Below, piece after piece: positions 54,292-63,033 of a stretch of 64,000 nt of DNA (within the stretch, counting starts at the first letter, position 1; each line of letters opens with the position of its first letter). The notes beneath the pieces were generated by a model that had not been told where the DNA came from, searched no databases, and saw only the letters and a program-made list of their open reading frames with translations. Location: contig NZ_JAGPYK010000009.1 of NCBI RefSeq assembly GCF_018070045.1, positions 1 to 64,000 of the forward strand, written 5' to 3'. This stretch comes from Micromonospora sp. U21. GTDB lineage: Bacteria; Actinomycetota; Actinomycetes; Mycobacteriales; Micromonosporaceae. The translations under genes and the position numbers were made by a program.

Positions 54292-57200
54292 TCAGCAGGC
54301 GACCGCCGGCCCGGTCGGGGCGATCGGCCGGCCGGCCAGCGCGAGCAGGCCGGGGGCGTCGTTGCGCAACGCGAAGGTGCGCACCTCGGCGCGTGGCACC
54401 CGGGCGGCCGCCGGATCGCCGGCGCGGGTCAGCTCCGCCGCCGCGAACGCCAGCGCCAGCACCCGGTCGCTGACGTCCGGGATCCGGCCGTAGGTCTCGG
54501 CGGCCGCCAGGTGCAGCTCGGCCGAGCGCCGGTGGTCGCCGTCGGCCGCGGCCAGGGCCGCCGTCACGGTCCGCAGCGCCGCCTCCGACCAGGGCGTCCG
54601 GTGGCCGAGCCGGTCCAGCATCGCCCGGACCCGCACCGCGGCGTCCCGGCCGGCCAGCGCGCCGGCGTACGCGGCGGCGGCGATCCACTCCCCGCTGGCC
54701 AGCGCCGGCACCGCCGACCAGGAACTGGCCAGTTCGTCGATCAGCGTCGCCGCCTCGGCGTCGCGGCCCTGGAGCGCCCGGCACAGCGCGGCCATGCTCA
54801 GCATCGTCCAGTGCAGCCGGTGGAACCCGCTGCGCCGCGCGGTGTCCAACGCGTCGGCCACGTCGTCCGGATCATCGTCGTCGCGCAGCACCAGCAGGCA
54901 GCAGCGCAACCCCCGCACCTGCATGTCCCAACTGCCGGTCGGGGTGTCCACGAACGCCTCCGCCGCGGCGAGCAGCCGGCCGAAGTCGCCGTCGAACCAG
55001 GCGCGCATCGCCTCCGCCGAGTAGCTGGTGGTCAGCGTCTGGCCGCTCGCGGTGCGGGCCGGCGCGGCCGAGAGCAGGGCGTCGGAACGCAGCCAGTCAC
55101 CCTCCTCCCGGATCGCCCACGCGAGGTTCTGGGTGGCCCGGGGCAGCGCGAGCAGCTGACCGGCCCGGCTGAACTCGACGATCGCGTGCAGCTCGTCCAG
55201 GCCGACCCGGTCCCCGGACTGGTAGCGGGCGGTGGCCGCCGTGATCCGGGCGTTGGTGCGGGTCTCGGTCAGGCCCAGCCGCTCGGCGATCTCCGCAGCG
55301 GTGTCCGCCGCCGCCACGGCCGGATCCCGCTCGTAGTTGAGCATGTGCAACCGGCCCAGCTCGGCGTACGCGTCCGCCTTCTGCGCGGTGTCCGGCAGCG
55401 GCTCGAACAGCTGCACCGCGCGGTCCAGGCAGGCCAGCGCGTCGCTGCGGTCGGCGCGCAGCCAGGCGGCCTGGCCGAGCAGGGTCCACGCCCGGGCCGC
55501 GCAGGCGTCGTCGCCGTGCGCCAGCAGCCGGTCGGCGAGGGTGTGCACCTGTTCCGGCCCACCGCCGGAGAGGAACCCGTTGCCGTCCCGGTAGAACGAG
55601 ATCTCGGTGCTCAGCAGCTCCAGTTGGAGTCGGCCCACCGGGTCGCTGTCGTCGGCCAGGCCGAGCGCCCGGCCCGCGTGGCTGGCCGCCGCGTCCAGCC
55701 CGTGCAGGGCGTACGCCCGGCGGGCCGCGCGGTGCAGCGCCTGCCGGGCCGGCCCGGCGTACCGCCGGACCTCCATCCCCAGTGAACGGGCGATCTCGTG
55801 GGCCGCCCAGCGGTGGTGGGCGAGCACCTCGGCCAGATCCGTGTCGCGGCTGTGGGACAGCGCGTCGAGCCAGTCCGCGGCCCGCTCGTGCCGGGCCACC
55901 CGTTCGGTGCGCGGCAGCCGTTGGTAGCAGACGTCGCGCACCAGCACGTGCCGGAACCGGAACTCCGCCTGCCCGGCCATCGTCGACGCCGCCTGCTCGT
56001 GCACGAAGTCGCGCTGCTCCAGTCGGCGCAGCGAGCGCTCGACCGACTCGACCTGCTGCCCGAGCGCGGCGGCCACCGCGCCGGGCCAGAACTGCACCCC
56101 GACCACCGAGGCGGCCAGCAGCACCGCGCGGTCCTTGGCGTCCAGCAGGTCCACCCGGTTGGCGATCACCGCGTGCACGCTCTCCGGCATGGTCAGCTCG
56201 AGCTGCTTGTCCAGCGACCAGCCCCGCCCGGACTGGCGCAGCGCGCCCTGCTCGATGAGCATCCGGACGTACTCGTGGGCGTAGAGCGGGTTGCCGCCGG
56301 CCACCTCGATCAGCGGGCTCAACATGTCGGCGGAGAACGCCGCCTGGCCGAACAGGTGCGCGTACAGCGCGGCGATCCCGGTGTCGCGCAGCGGCGGCAG
56401 GGTGATCGTCACCGAGCCGGTGATGGTGCCGGACCAGCTCGGGTCCCGGTCGACCAGCTCCGGGCGGGCGGTGCAGAGCAGCAGCAGCGGCACCTCACGG
56501 GCGCCCGCGCCGAGCAGCTCCACGAAGCGCAGCATCGCGTCGTCCGCCCAGTGCAGGTCCTCGAAGACCAGCACGGTGGGGCGGCGGGCGGCCAGCGCCA
56601 GCAGGAAACGCCGCCACGCCGACTCCGCCTCCTCGGCGGGCAGCGGCGTGCCAGGCAACCCGACCAGTGGGCGCAGCGCGTCCACCACCCGGTTGCGTTC
56701 GCCCGGGCCGATCAGCTCGCCGACCGCGGCGGCCAAACGTTGCGCCGCGCTGCCGGCCGGGTCGGTGTCCAGGATGCCCGCCTCGGACTTGACGATGTCG
56801 GCGAGCGCGGCGAACGTGACGTTCTCTCCGAACGGCGGGCAGCGCCCGGTGCGCCAGGTCAGCGGCTCGTCGACGAGCCGACCGGCGTGCCGGTACAGCT
56901 CCCGCAGCAGCCGGCTCTTGCCGATGCCGGCCCGGCCGAAGATGGTCACCACCTGCGGCAGCCGGTCCCGCAGTGACCGGTGCAGCGCGTTGACCAGCAT
57001 GCCCAGCTCGTGTTCCCGGTCGACCAGCGGCGTGGTGTCCGGCTCCCGGTCGGTGGGCTGGCGGCGCAGCGGCGACAGGGCGAGCCACACCTCGGTCGGC
57101 GAGGACCGGCCGCGCAGGGTGACCGGGGGCTGCTCCTCGTAGCGGATCGCGTCCTTGGTCAGGGCGTGCGTGGTGCCGCAGACCAGCACCCCGCCCGGTG

Positions 57201-57912
57201 GCGCGACCGACTGCATCCGGGACGCGGTGTTCACCACGTCGCCGGCCACGATCGCCTGCCCGCCGTCGCGGGCGGCGGCCACGTCGACCAGCGCCTCACC
57301 GGTGGCCACCCCGACCCGGAACCGCAGTTCGGTGCTGCCGGTCGGGGCGAACCGGGTGAGCACCCGTTGCAGCTCGAGCCCGGCCCGTACGCAGCGCAAC
57401 GCGTCGGTCTCGGTGGCGACCGGTGCACCGAAGAGCGCCATCACCGCGTCACCGATGTACTTCTCCACCACGCCGCCGTACTGGCCCACCACCCGGCGGG
57501 CCGCGGAGAAGAAGCCCGTCTGCATGCCGCGGACCTGCTCCGGGTCGGCCCGCTCCACGTACGGGGTGAAGTCGATGAGGTCGACGAAGAGCACGCTCAC
57601 CCGGCGGCGGTCCTCCTGCGGGCTGACCGCGGCCGGCCGGTCCGCGCCCGGCCGGGGCGACCCGCACGAGGTGCAGAACGTGACGTCCGAGGCGAGCGGA
57701 CGCAGGCAGTGTGGGCAGACCGCGCCCAGCTCGGCGCCGCAGCCACCGCAGAAGCGGTCGCCCTCGGCGGCCGTGCGTCCACAGCGCCCACACTGCGCGG
57801 CGATGACACCCTCCAGTGGTGAACCGGACGCCCCCCACGGCGTCGCGTCAGAGGAAGTATCACCGCCGGCGCCGCTGTCGGGTACCGGCCTGTTGGCTTG
57901 TGGACAGTCCAC
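54292..57912 (-). CDS. Zinc-ribbon, class III cyclase, AAA ATPase, TPR signalling protein
   Basis: 1206 residues. Two zinc ribbons (C41/C44/C55/C58 and C66/C69/C80/C83), a class III nucleotide cyclase domain at about 103-280 with metal ligands D111 and D155, adenine-selecting K151, transition-state N228 and R232, then an AAA/STAND-like ATPase with GRAGIGKS (326-333) and VLVFEDLHWADD, and a long helical TPR-like tail. The cyclase looks competent to make cAMP. The GTG at 57912 is used since no other in-frame start keeps the ribbons; it lies inside a palindrome, with -10-like TAGTCC (57930-57925) implying a very short leader. crp is about 1 kb away. Confidence 0.9.
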   Translation of the reverse strand: MDCPQANRPVPDSGAGGDTSSDATPWGASGSPLEGVIAAQCGRCGRTAAEGDRFCGGCGAELGAVCPHCLRPLASDVTFCTSCGSPRPGADRPAAVSPQEDRRRVSVLFVDLIDFTPYVERADPEQVRGMQTGFFSAARRVVGQYGGVVEKYIGDAVMALFGAPVATETDALRCVRAGLELQRVLTRFAPTGSTELRFRVGVATGEALVDVAAARDGGQAIVAGDVVNTASRMQSVAPPGGVLVCGTTHALTKDAIRYEEQPPVTLRGRSSPTEVWLALSPLRRQPTDREPDTTPLVDREHELGMLVNALHRSLRDRLPQVVTIFGRAGIGKSRLLRELYRHAGRLVDEPLTWRTGRCPPFGENVTFAALADIVKSEAGILDTDPAGSAAQRLAAAVGELIGPGERNRVVDALRPLVGLPGTPLPAEEAESAWRRFLLALAARRPTVLVFEDLHWADDAMLRFVELLGAGAREVPLLLLCTARPELVDRDPSWSGTITGSVTITLPPLRDTGIAALYAHLFGQAAFSADMLSPLIEVAGGNPLYAHEYVRMLIEQGALRQSGRGWSLDKQLELTMPESVHAVIANRVDLLDAKDRAVLLAASVVGVQFWPGAVAAALGQQVESVERSLRRLEQRDFVHEQAASTMAGQAEFRFRHVLVRDVCYQRLPRTERVARHERAADWLDALSHSRDTDLAEVLAHHRWAAHEIARSLGMEVRRYAGPARQALHRAARRAYALHGLDAAASHAGRALGLADDSDPVGRLQLELLSTEISFYRDGNGFLSGGGPEQVHTLADRLLAHGDDACAARAWTLLGQAAWLRADRSDALACLDRAVQLFEPLPDTAQKADAYAELGRLHMLNYERDPAVAAADTAAEIAERLGLTETRTNARITAATARYQSGDRVGLDELHAIVEFSRAGQLLALPRATQNLAWAIREEGDWLRSDALLSAAPARTASGQTLTTSYSAEAMRAWFDGDFGRLLAAAEAFVDTPTGSWDMQVRGLRCCLLVLRDDDDPDDVADALDTARRSGFHRLHWTMLSMAALCRALQGRDAEAATLIDELASSWSAVPALASGEWIAAAAYAGALAGRDAAVRVRAMLDRLGHRTPWSEAALRTVTAALAAADGDHRRSAELHLAAAETYGRIPDVSDRVLALAFAAAELTRAGDPAAARVPRAEVRTFALRNDAPGLLALAGRPIAPTGPAVAC

Positions 57913-57916
57913 AAGC
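57896..57916. promoter_or_regulatory. Perfect 21-bp palindrome at divergent promoter
   Basis: CTTGTGGACAGTCCACAAG with one more matching base each side: 10-bp perfect arms around a central A. It covers the cyclase GTG start and lies about 30 bp upstream of a -10-like TAGATT (57929-57934) for the divergent small gene. A strong operator candidate for an unidentified regulator. It does not match the TGTGA-N6-TCACA Crp site. Confidence 0.7.
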
Positions 57917-57977
57917 GGCTCGACGGACTAGATTCAGGCGGCCACATGTCGATCAGCGACCAGAGGGGGACAGGTCA

Positions 57978-58175
57978 ATGGTGTACGTCAAGCTGGAGAG
58001 CGAATGGACCGACGGCAACGGGGTCAGCCACTCCGCGGGTGACTCGGTGGACGTCGACGCCGCCACCCTCGCCACCCTCCAGGCCGAGGGCATCGTCATC
58101 GAGCAGTCCCACGGCCCGGACGGTGACGGCAAGGGTCCGGACAAGTGGGCCGGGCCGGGCAGCTCCGGGGTCTGA
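57978..58175 (+). CDS. Small hypothetical protein
   Basis: 65 residues, acidic: MVYVKLESEWTDGNGVSHSA, then VDVDAATLATLQAEGIVIE and a Gly/Asp/Lys-rich tail. The first 45 residues resemble small beta-rich proteins that place a short strand, a spacer and a helix. Function unknown. ATG at 57978 with GAGGGG upstream; divergent from the cyclase gene and followed by a strong terminator. Confidence 0.75.
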   Translation: MVYVKLESEWTDGNGVSHSAGDSVDVDAATLATLQAEGIVIEQSHGPDGDGKGPDKWAGPGSSGV

Positions 58176-58193
58176 CTCAGCGCCGGTGACGCG

Positions 58194-58235
58194 ACGACGC
58201 GGCCGGGTCGCCCACGGGTGACCCGGCCGCGTCGT
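58194..58235. terminator. Bidirectional terminator
   Basis: Stem of about 20 bp (ACGACGCGGCCGGGTCGCCC pairing with its near-perfect complement, one mismatch) and a very short loop, between the convergent small gene and crp. Confidence 0.88.
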
Positions 58236-58267
58236 GTCCGCTTCGGTGCGCTGCCCGCGCCGGCGGG

Positions 58268-58960
58268 TCAGCGGTCGTTCATGCCGGCGCGCCGACGAAG
58301 CGCGGCGACGTCGGTCACCACGATCCGCCGCCCCTCGGTACGCAACCAGCCACGACTGGCGAACGAGCCGATCGCCTGGTTGACGCTCTGCCGGGAGCCG
58401 CCGGCCATCTCGGCCAGTTGGCTCTGGTTGAGCTCGATCGTGATCATCGGGGCCTGACTCTCGCCGGCGAGCCGGACCAGCGTCTTGGCCACCCGGCCGG
58501 GCAGGTCGAGGAAGACGTGGTCGGCGTTCTGCTCGGTGAGCCGGCGGATCAGCGCGCCCAGCGAGCGCATCACCGCGTCCAGGATGCGCGGGTTGGAGTG
58601 CACCAGCTCCATGAACGCCCCCCGGGACAGCGCGAGCGCCGCGCAGTCCTCGATGGCCTCGGCGGAGGCGGACCGGGTGGAGGCGTCGAGCAGGGAGACC
58701 TCGCCGAGCACGTCGGGCGGACGGATCACCGACAGCACGGCCCGCTCGCCGGTGGGCGCGGTGCGGAAGACGGCCACTGCGCCGCGGCGCAGCACGATCA
58801 GCGACTCGCCCGGGTCGTTCTCCACGAAGAGCAGCTGACCCTTGCGGTAGGTGCGCGGGACGGCGGCGGCGATGACACGCTGCCGCACCTCGGGCTCCAG
58901 CCCGGCGAACATCTCGACACCCGTGAGCGCATCACCCGGCTCCGGCAGGCGAACCTCCAC
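58268..58960 (-). CDS. crp: Crp/Fnr-family cAMP receptor protein
   Basis: 230 residues: cyclic-nucleotide-binding barrel (about 20-130, with GEVSLLDASTRSASAEA as phosphate-binding cassette) and a winged helix C-terminus (LNQSQLAEMAGGSRQSVNQA). Typical length and sequence of actinobacterial Crp, a global regulator. GTG at 58960 with GGGGAGGGG upstream. Proximity to a class III cyclase is suggestive. Confidence 0.93.
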   Translation of the reverse strand: MEVRLPEPGDALTGVEMFAGLEPEVRQRVIAAAVPRTYRKGQLLFVENDPGESLIVLRRGAVAVFRTAPTGERAVLSVIRPPDVLGEVSLLDASTRSASAEAIEDCAALALSRGAFMELVHSNPRILDAVMRSLGALIRRLTEQNADHVFLDLPGRVAKTLVRLAGESQAPMITIELNQSQLAEMAGGSRQSVNQAIGSFASRGWLRTEGRRIVVTDVAALRRRAGMNDR

Positions 58961-59255
58961 GGCCCAACCCCTCCCCGGTCAAGGACCACAACTCGCTCAC
59001 CGGGCGAACCTGATGGCCCCGACAAGGTGAACTGACACCGGTTCGGCGTCCGGTAGCGGTACACATCAGATCATGACGGTCCGGTCGCTTGCTGTACACC
59101 CCTCGAAGCACTTCCGTGACCGTCGCGAGCTGCGGCGTACCGCGTCCTGAGGTGCCGTTCCAGGCCGGTGCCGCGGCTCACCCGCCGGTCGGGGCCCCGC
59201 CGTCCGCGGGCCCCCGCCGCCCACCGTCGGCCGGCGGTGGGCGAGGATGGCCGGA

Positions 59256-59753
59256 ATGGTCTACCGCTACTTCTACGACTGCGAGTTCATCGAGGACGGC
59301 CGGAGCGTCGACCTCGTGTCGATCGGTGTCGTCGACGAGTACGGCCGCGAGTTCTACGCGGTCTCCACCGAGTTCGACGACTCCCGTGCCGTGCCCTGGG
59401 TCCGGCGCAACGTGCTCGACAAGCTGCCCTCGCCGGCGGACCGGGCATGGCGCTCGCGGGAGCGCATCCGCGACGACCTGTACGACTTCCTGCTCGAGCC
59501 GGTCCGGGACCGGCCGGGGGAGCAGTTGGAGCTGTGGGCCTGGTACGCCGCGTACGACCACGTGGTGCTCGCGCAGCTCTGGGGTGCGATGCCGGCGCTC
59601 CCCCGGGAGATCCCCCGGTTCACCAAGGAGCTGCGGCAGCTGTGGGACGACCGGGGCCGGCCGGTCCTGCCGGACGCGGACGCGGCCCGGCACGACGCTC
59701 TGGTCGACGCCCGGCACAACCTGGCACGCTGGCGGGCGATGACGGCCCGCTGA
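59256..59753 (+). CDS. RNase AS-type 3'-5' exoribonuclease
   Basis: 165 residues of a DEDDh nuclease: YFYDCEFIEDGRSVDLVSIG with D8 and E10, WAWYAAYDHVVLAQLWG and HDALVDARHN. Close match to M. tuberculosis Rv2179c (RNase AS), which trims adenylate-rich RNA 3' ends. An ATG at 59247 would add three residues; 59256 fits GAGG spacing and the mycobacterial N-terminus. Confidence 0.9.
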   Translation: MVYRYFYDCEFIEDGRSVDLVSIGVVDEYGREFYAVSTEFDDSRAVPWVRRNVLDKLPSPADRAWRSRERIRDDLYDFLLEPVRDRPGEQLELWAWYAAYDHVVLAQLWGAMPALPREIPRFTKELRQLWDDRGRPVLPDADAARHDALVDARHNLARWRAMTAR

Positions 59754-59842
59754 GCGGCGGTCGCGGTGCGATCGTGGCACCGGAGGTTTGACCGGTTCTG
59801 TCCGGGGCACCGGTTCGACGAGTCGAGCCGAGGGAGAGTGCC

Positions 59843-60346
59843 ATGAGCAACGAGCCGACCAGCGCAGCCGAGGCACGTGCCCGGGTCACCGAGCTGGTTC
59901 GGGCCGCGCGGATCTGCATGCTCACCACGATGGCCCTGGACGGGCGGCAGGTGAGCCGACCGATGGGGCTCCAGGAGGCCGAGTTCGACGGCGACCTGTG
60001 GTTCTTCGCCCACGCCGACTCGGCCAAGGTCCGCCAGATCCGGGTGAACCCGGAGGTCAACGTCGCCTTCTCTGACCAGAAGCACAACGCCTGGGTGTCG
60101 GTCTCCGGCACCGCCAACGAGGGGTTCGATCGGGCCCACGCCGAGCGGCTGTGGAACCCGCTGCTCGAGACCTGGTTCCCGGATGGGCTGGACACCCCCG
60201 GCCTGACGTCGATCAAGGTGCACGCCAGCTCCGCCGAGTACTGGGACTCGCCCGGCAGCACCATGGTCAACCTGCTCGGCTTCGCCCGGGCCGCGGTGAC
60301 CGGCCGGGCACCGGAGGCCGGCGAGAACCATGCGGTGACCTACTGA
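59843..60346 (+). CDS. Pyridoxamine-5'-phosphate-oxidase-fold general stress protein
   Basis: 167 residues with the split-barrel FMN-binding fold of the general stress protein 26 family: ICMLTTMALDGRQVSRPMGL, DLWFFAHADSAKV and KHNAWVSVSGTA. These bind flavin or F420; the reaction is unknown. ATG after GAGGGAGAG. It stands between RNase AS and phosphofructokinase. Confidence 0.9.
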   Translation: MSNEPTSAAEARARVTELVRAARICMLTTMALDGRQVSRPMGLQEAEFDGDLWFFAHADSAKVRQIRVNPEVNVAFSDQKHNAWVSVSGTANEGFDRAHAERLWNPLLETWFPDGLDTPGLTSIKVHASSAEYWDSPGSTMVNLLGFARAAVTGRAPEAGENHAVTY

Positions 60347-60520
60347 CCGGCGGCGGGGGGCGGGTCGCCCCGTGGGGCGCGCTGTCGGTGTTCGGGCAGG
60401 CCGACTACAGTGCGCAGTGACGGCCCGCCCCGGGCCGGCAACGGCGCCGATGGTCTGATCTGACACATATCCTGGGGCTTAATCGGGCTTTACCTGATGC
60501 TCCAGGAGGATGAGCGGATC

Positions 60521-61549
60521 ATGCGTATCGGCGTGCTCACCGGCGGCGGCGACTGCCCGGGTCTCAACGCGGTCATCCGGGCGGTGGTCCGCAAGGGCGT
60601 CGCCACCTACGGTCACGAGTTCGTGGGCTTCCGGGACGGCTGGAAGGGCCCGCTGGAGGGCCTGTCCCGGCCCCTGGACATCGCCGACGTCCGCGGCATC
60701 CTGCCCCGCGGCGGCACCATCCTCGGCTCGTCCCGGACCAACCCGTTCAAGATCGAGAACGGCGTCGAGCGGATCAAGGACAATCTCGCCGAGCAGGGCG
60801 TGGACGCGTTGATCGCGATCGGCGGCGAGGACACCCTCGGCGTCGCCACCAAGCTCTACGAGCTGGGCGTGCACGTGGTCGGCGTGCCGAAGACCATCGA
60901 CAACGATCTGGGCGCCACCGACTACACGTTCGGCTTCGACACCGCGGTCAACATCGCGATGGAGGCCATCGACCGGCTGCACACCACCGCGGAGAGCCAC
61001 CACCGCACCCTGGTCGTCGAGGTGATGGGCCGGCACGCCGGCTGGATCGCCCTGCACGCCGGCCTGGCCGGTGGCGCCAACGTGATCCTGCTGCCCGAGC
61101 GGCAGTTCGACGTCGACCAGGTGGCCGGCTACGTCGAGAAGCGCTTCCAGCACCAGTACGCCCCGATCGTCGTGGTCGCCGAGGGCGCTCAGCCGCTCGA
61201 CGGCCAGATGGTCCTCGCCAACCAGGAGCTCGACTCGTTCGGCCACGTCCGCCTCGGCGGCATCGGCCAGTGGCTGGCCGAGCAGCTGGAGGCCAAGACC
61301 GGCAAGGAGGCCCGCACGGTGGTGCTGGGCCACATCCAGCGCGGCGGCACCCCGACCGCGTTCGACCGGGTGCTCGCCACCCGCCTGGGCCTGCAGGCCA
61401 TCGACGCGGTGCACGAGGGCGACTGGGGCAAGATGGTCGCGATGCAGAGCACCGACATCGTCCGGGTGCCGCTGGCCGAGGCCACCCGCGAGCTGAAGAC
61501 CGTGCCGCTGGAGCGGTACGCCGAGGCCGAGGTCTTCTTCGGCAGCTGA
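60521..61549 (+). CDS. pfp: 6-phosphofructokinase, PPi-dependent type
   Basis: 342 residues: MRIGVLTGGGDCPGLNAVIR, GGEDTLGVA (101-109), PKTIDNDL (123-130) and MGRHAGWIALHAGLAGGANV. In this superfamily Gly104/Gly124 mark ATP enzymes and Asp104/Lys124 mark PPi enzymes; here they are D104 and K124. It should therefore interconvert fructose 6-phosphate and fructose 1,6-bisphosphate reversibly with pyrophosphate, as in Amycolatopsis methanolica. ATG at 60521; AGGAGG is 11 nt upstream. Followed by a terminator. Confidence 0.9.
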   Translation: MRIGVLTGGGDCPGLNAVIRAVVRKGVATYGHEFVGFRDGWKGPLEGLSRPLDIADVRGILPRGGTILGSSRTNPFKIENGVERIKDNLAEQGVDALIAIGGEDTLGVATKLYELGVHVVGVPKTIDNDLGATDYTFGFDTAVNIAMEAIDRLHTTAESHHRTLVVEVMGRHAGWIALHAGLAGGANVILLPERQFDVDQVAGYVEKRFQHQYAPIVVVAEGAQPLDGQMVLANQELDSFGHVRLGGIGQWLAEQLEAKTGKEARTVVLGHIQRGGTPTAFDRVLATRLGLQAIDAVHEGDWGKMVAMQSTDIVRVPLAEATRELKTVPLERYAEAEVFFGS

Positions 61550-61601
61550 CGAGGGCGCGGCGGCGAGGGCGGGCCCTGAGGCCCACCCCCGCCACCCCCC
61601 C

Positions 61602-61637
61602 GCCGGCGGCGCTGCGCTGCCGCGCCGCGCCGCCGGC
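61602..61637 (+). terminator. Phosphofructokinase terminator
   Basis: Perfect 11-bp stem GCCGGCGGCGC / GCGCCGCCGGC with a 14-nt loop, 52 nt after the stop. Confidence 0.75.
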
Positions 61638-61706
61638 CCCGTCGATCTAGGGCATGTTGCTGTTCGAGGAGATCAACTCACCACGATCCGCCCTAGATCG
61701 GCGGGG
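61637..61706. repeat. GATCTAGGGC-family palindrome, copy 2
   Basis: CCCCGTCGATCTAGGGC (61637-61653) and GCCCTAGATCGGCGGGG (61690-61706) are complementary apart from one base, around a 36-nt loop. Same arms as copy 1 at 34-97. It ends just before the proC ribosome site (GGAGGG, 61711-61716), so it lies in the proC leader or promoter. Confidence 0.85.
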
Positions 61707-61725
61707 TCAGGGAGGGTACGTCGAG

Positions 61726-62544
61726 ATGTCAGCCGGGGTGCACACGGTCGCGGTGATCGGCGCGGGCAAGATCGGTGAGCTGATGCTCTCCGGGTTGCTG
61801 CGCTCGGGATGGCCGGTGGATCGGCTGCTGGCCACCGCCCGCCGGCCGACCCGCGCCGAGGAGCTGACCGCCCGCTACGGCGTCCGGGTGGTCGACAATC
61901 TGACGGCGGTCGGCGAGGCGGCGGTGCTCGCGGTCTCGGTCAAGCCGCAGGACGCCGCCACGTTGCTGGACGAGATCGGCCCCAAGGTGCCCGCCGACAA
62001 GCTGGTCATCTCGCTCTGCGCCGGGCTGCCCACCAGCTTCTTCAACCGCCGGCTGCCCGAGGGGACGCCGGTGGTCCGGGTGATGACCAACACCCCGGCC
62101 CTGGTCGACCAGGCGATGACGGCGATCTCGGCGGGCGCGCACGCCACCGGTGCGCACCTGGCGCTGGCCGAGGAGATGTTCAAGCCCCTCGGCCAGACGA
62201 TCCGGGTGCCCGAGTCGCAGCAGGACGCGGTCACCGCGCTCTCCGGCTCCGGCCCGGCCTACTTCTATCTGCTGGTCGAGGCCATGATCGACGCCGGGAT
62301 CCTGCTCGGGCTGCCCCGGCAGGTGGCGCACGAGCTGATCGTGCAGACCGCGATCGGCTCCGCGGTGATGCTGCGCGACTCCGGCGAGCACCCGGTCAAG
62401 CTGCGCGAGGCGGTCACCTCGCCGGCCGGCACCACCATCTCCGCCATCCGCGAGCTGGAGAAGCACGGCGTCCGGGCGGCGCTGCTCGCCGCGCTGGAGG
62501 CGGCCCGGGACCGCGCCCGCGAACTGGCCGCCCAGGCCGACTGA
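61726..62544 (+). CDS. proC: Pyrroline-5-carboxylate reductase
   Basis: 272 residues: nucleotide-binding VAVIGAGKIGELM, SVKPQDAATLLDEIG, VRVMTNTPALVDQAMTAIS and ALSGSGPAYFYLLVEAMIDA (split). Last step of proline synthesis. ATG at 61726 preferred over an upstream in-frame ATG at 61654, which lies inside the palindromic repeat; GGAGGG is 9 nt upstream. Confidence 0.95.
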   Translation: MSAGVHTVAVIGAGKIGELMLSGLLRSGWPVDRLLATARRPTRAEELTARYGVRVVDNLTAVGEAAVLAVSVKPQDAATLLDEIGPKVPADKLVISLCAGLPTSFFNRRLPEGTPVVRVMTNTPALVDQAMTAISAGAHATGAHLALAEEMFKPLGQTIRVPESQQDAVTALSGSGPAYFYLLVEAMIDAGILLGLPRQVAHELIVQTAIGSAVMLRDSGEHPVKLREAVTSPAGTTISAIRELEKHGVRAALLAALEAARDRARELAAQAD

Positions 62545-62588
62545 AGCCGCAGGGCCTGGCCGCCCGGCGCGTGCCGCATACTGGCCCG

Positions 62589-62939
62589 GTGTTCACACTC
62601 GCCCAGGCCCGGCACCTGGTGGCCACCCTGCAGCCGCGCGTCGACGAGTTGATCCGGCTCCGGGCCGACCTGGCCGAGCTACGCGTCGACCTCGCCGATC
62701 ACGGCGTCAGCGCGCTCGGCGGGCTGGCCGAGGTGAAGGGGCTGGAGGCCCGGCTGCACGCCGTCGTCGACGAGCTGCACCAGCACGACATCCAGGTCAA
62801 GGGCATCGCGCCGGTGCTGCTCGACTTTCCCGGCGAACGCGCCGGCCGCGCCGTGCTCTGGTGCTGGCTGGAGGGGGACTCCGACGTGCGCTGGTACCAC
62901 CGGGCCGAGTGCGGCTTCGCCGGCCGCCGTCCGGCCTGA
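62589..62939 (+). CDS. DUF2203 protein
   Basis: 116 residues: FTLAQARHLVATLQPRVDEL helix, and the C-terminal VLLDFPGERAGRAVLWCWLEG and WYHRAECGFAGR typical of DUF2203. Function unknown. GTG at 62589 lies 6 nt after CATACT (62577-62582), a leaderless arrangement, 44 bp after proC. Confidence 0.85.
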   Translation: MFTLAQARHLVATLQPRVDELIRLRADLAELRVDLADHGVSALGGLAEVKGLEARLHAVVDELHQHDIQVKGIAPVLLDFPGERAGRAVLWCWLEGDSDVRWYHRAECGFAGRRPA

Positions 62940-62954
62940 CGCTCCCGTCACCGC

Positions 62955-63033
62955 ACGATCCACTCCACATCCCGGAAGCCGGGGCATCCCGGTGAGCCGG
63001 AAGCCCCGACATCCGGGAACCGGAGTCGATCAG
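62955..63033. repeat. GATCNACTC-family palindrome, copy 4
   Basis: 79-nt inverted repeat: ACGATCCACTCCACATCCC at the left and the complement of GATCGACTCCGGTTCCC at the right, with the inner CGGAAGCCGGGGCATCC nearly repeated in inverse. Lies between the convergent DUF2203 and sortase genes, where it could also terminate transcription. Confidence 0.88.

Noticed and set aside
57896..57916. Crp binding site at the cyclase promoter
   Set aside because: The palindrome is TTGTGGAC-A-GTCCACAA, not TGTGA-N6-TCACA; half-site and spacing differ.
59169..59791. Alternative frames over the RNase AS gene (up to 232 codons)
   Set aside because: Only the frame at 59256 carries the DEDDh residues.
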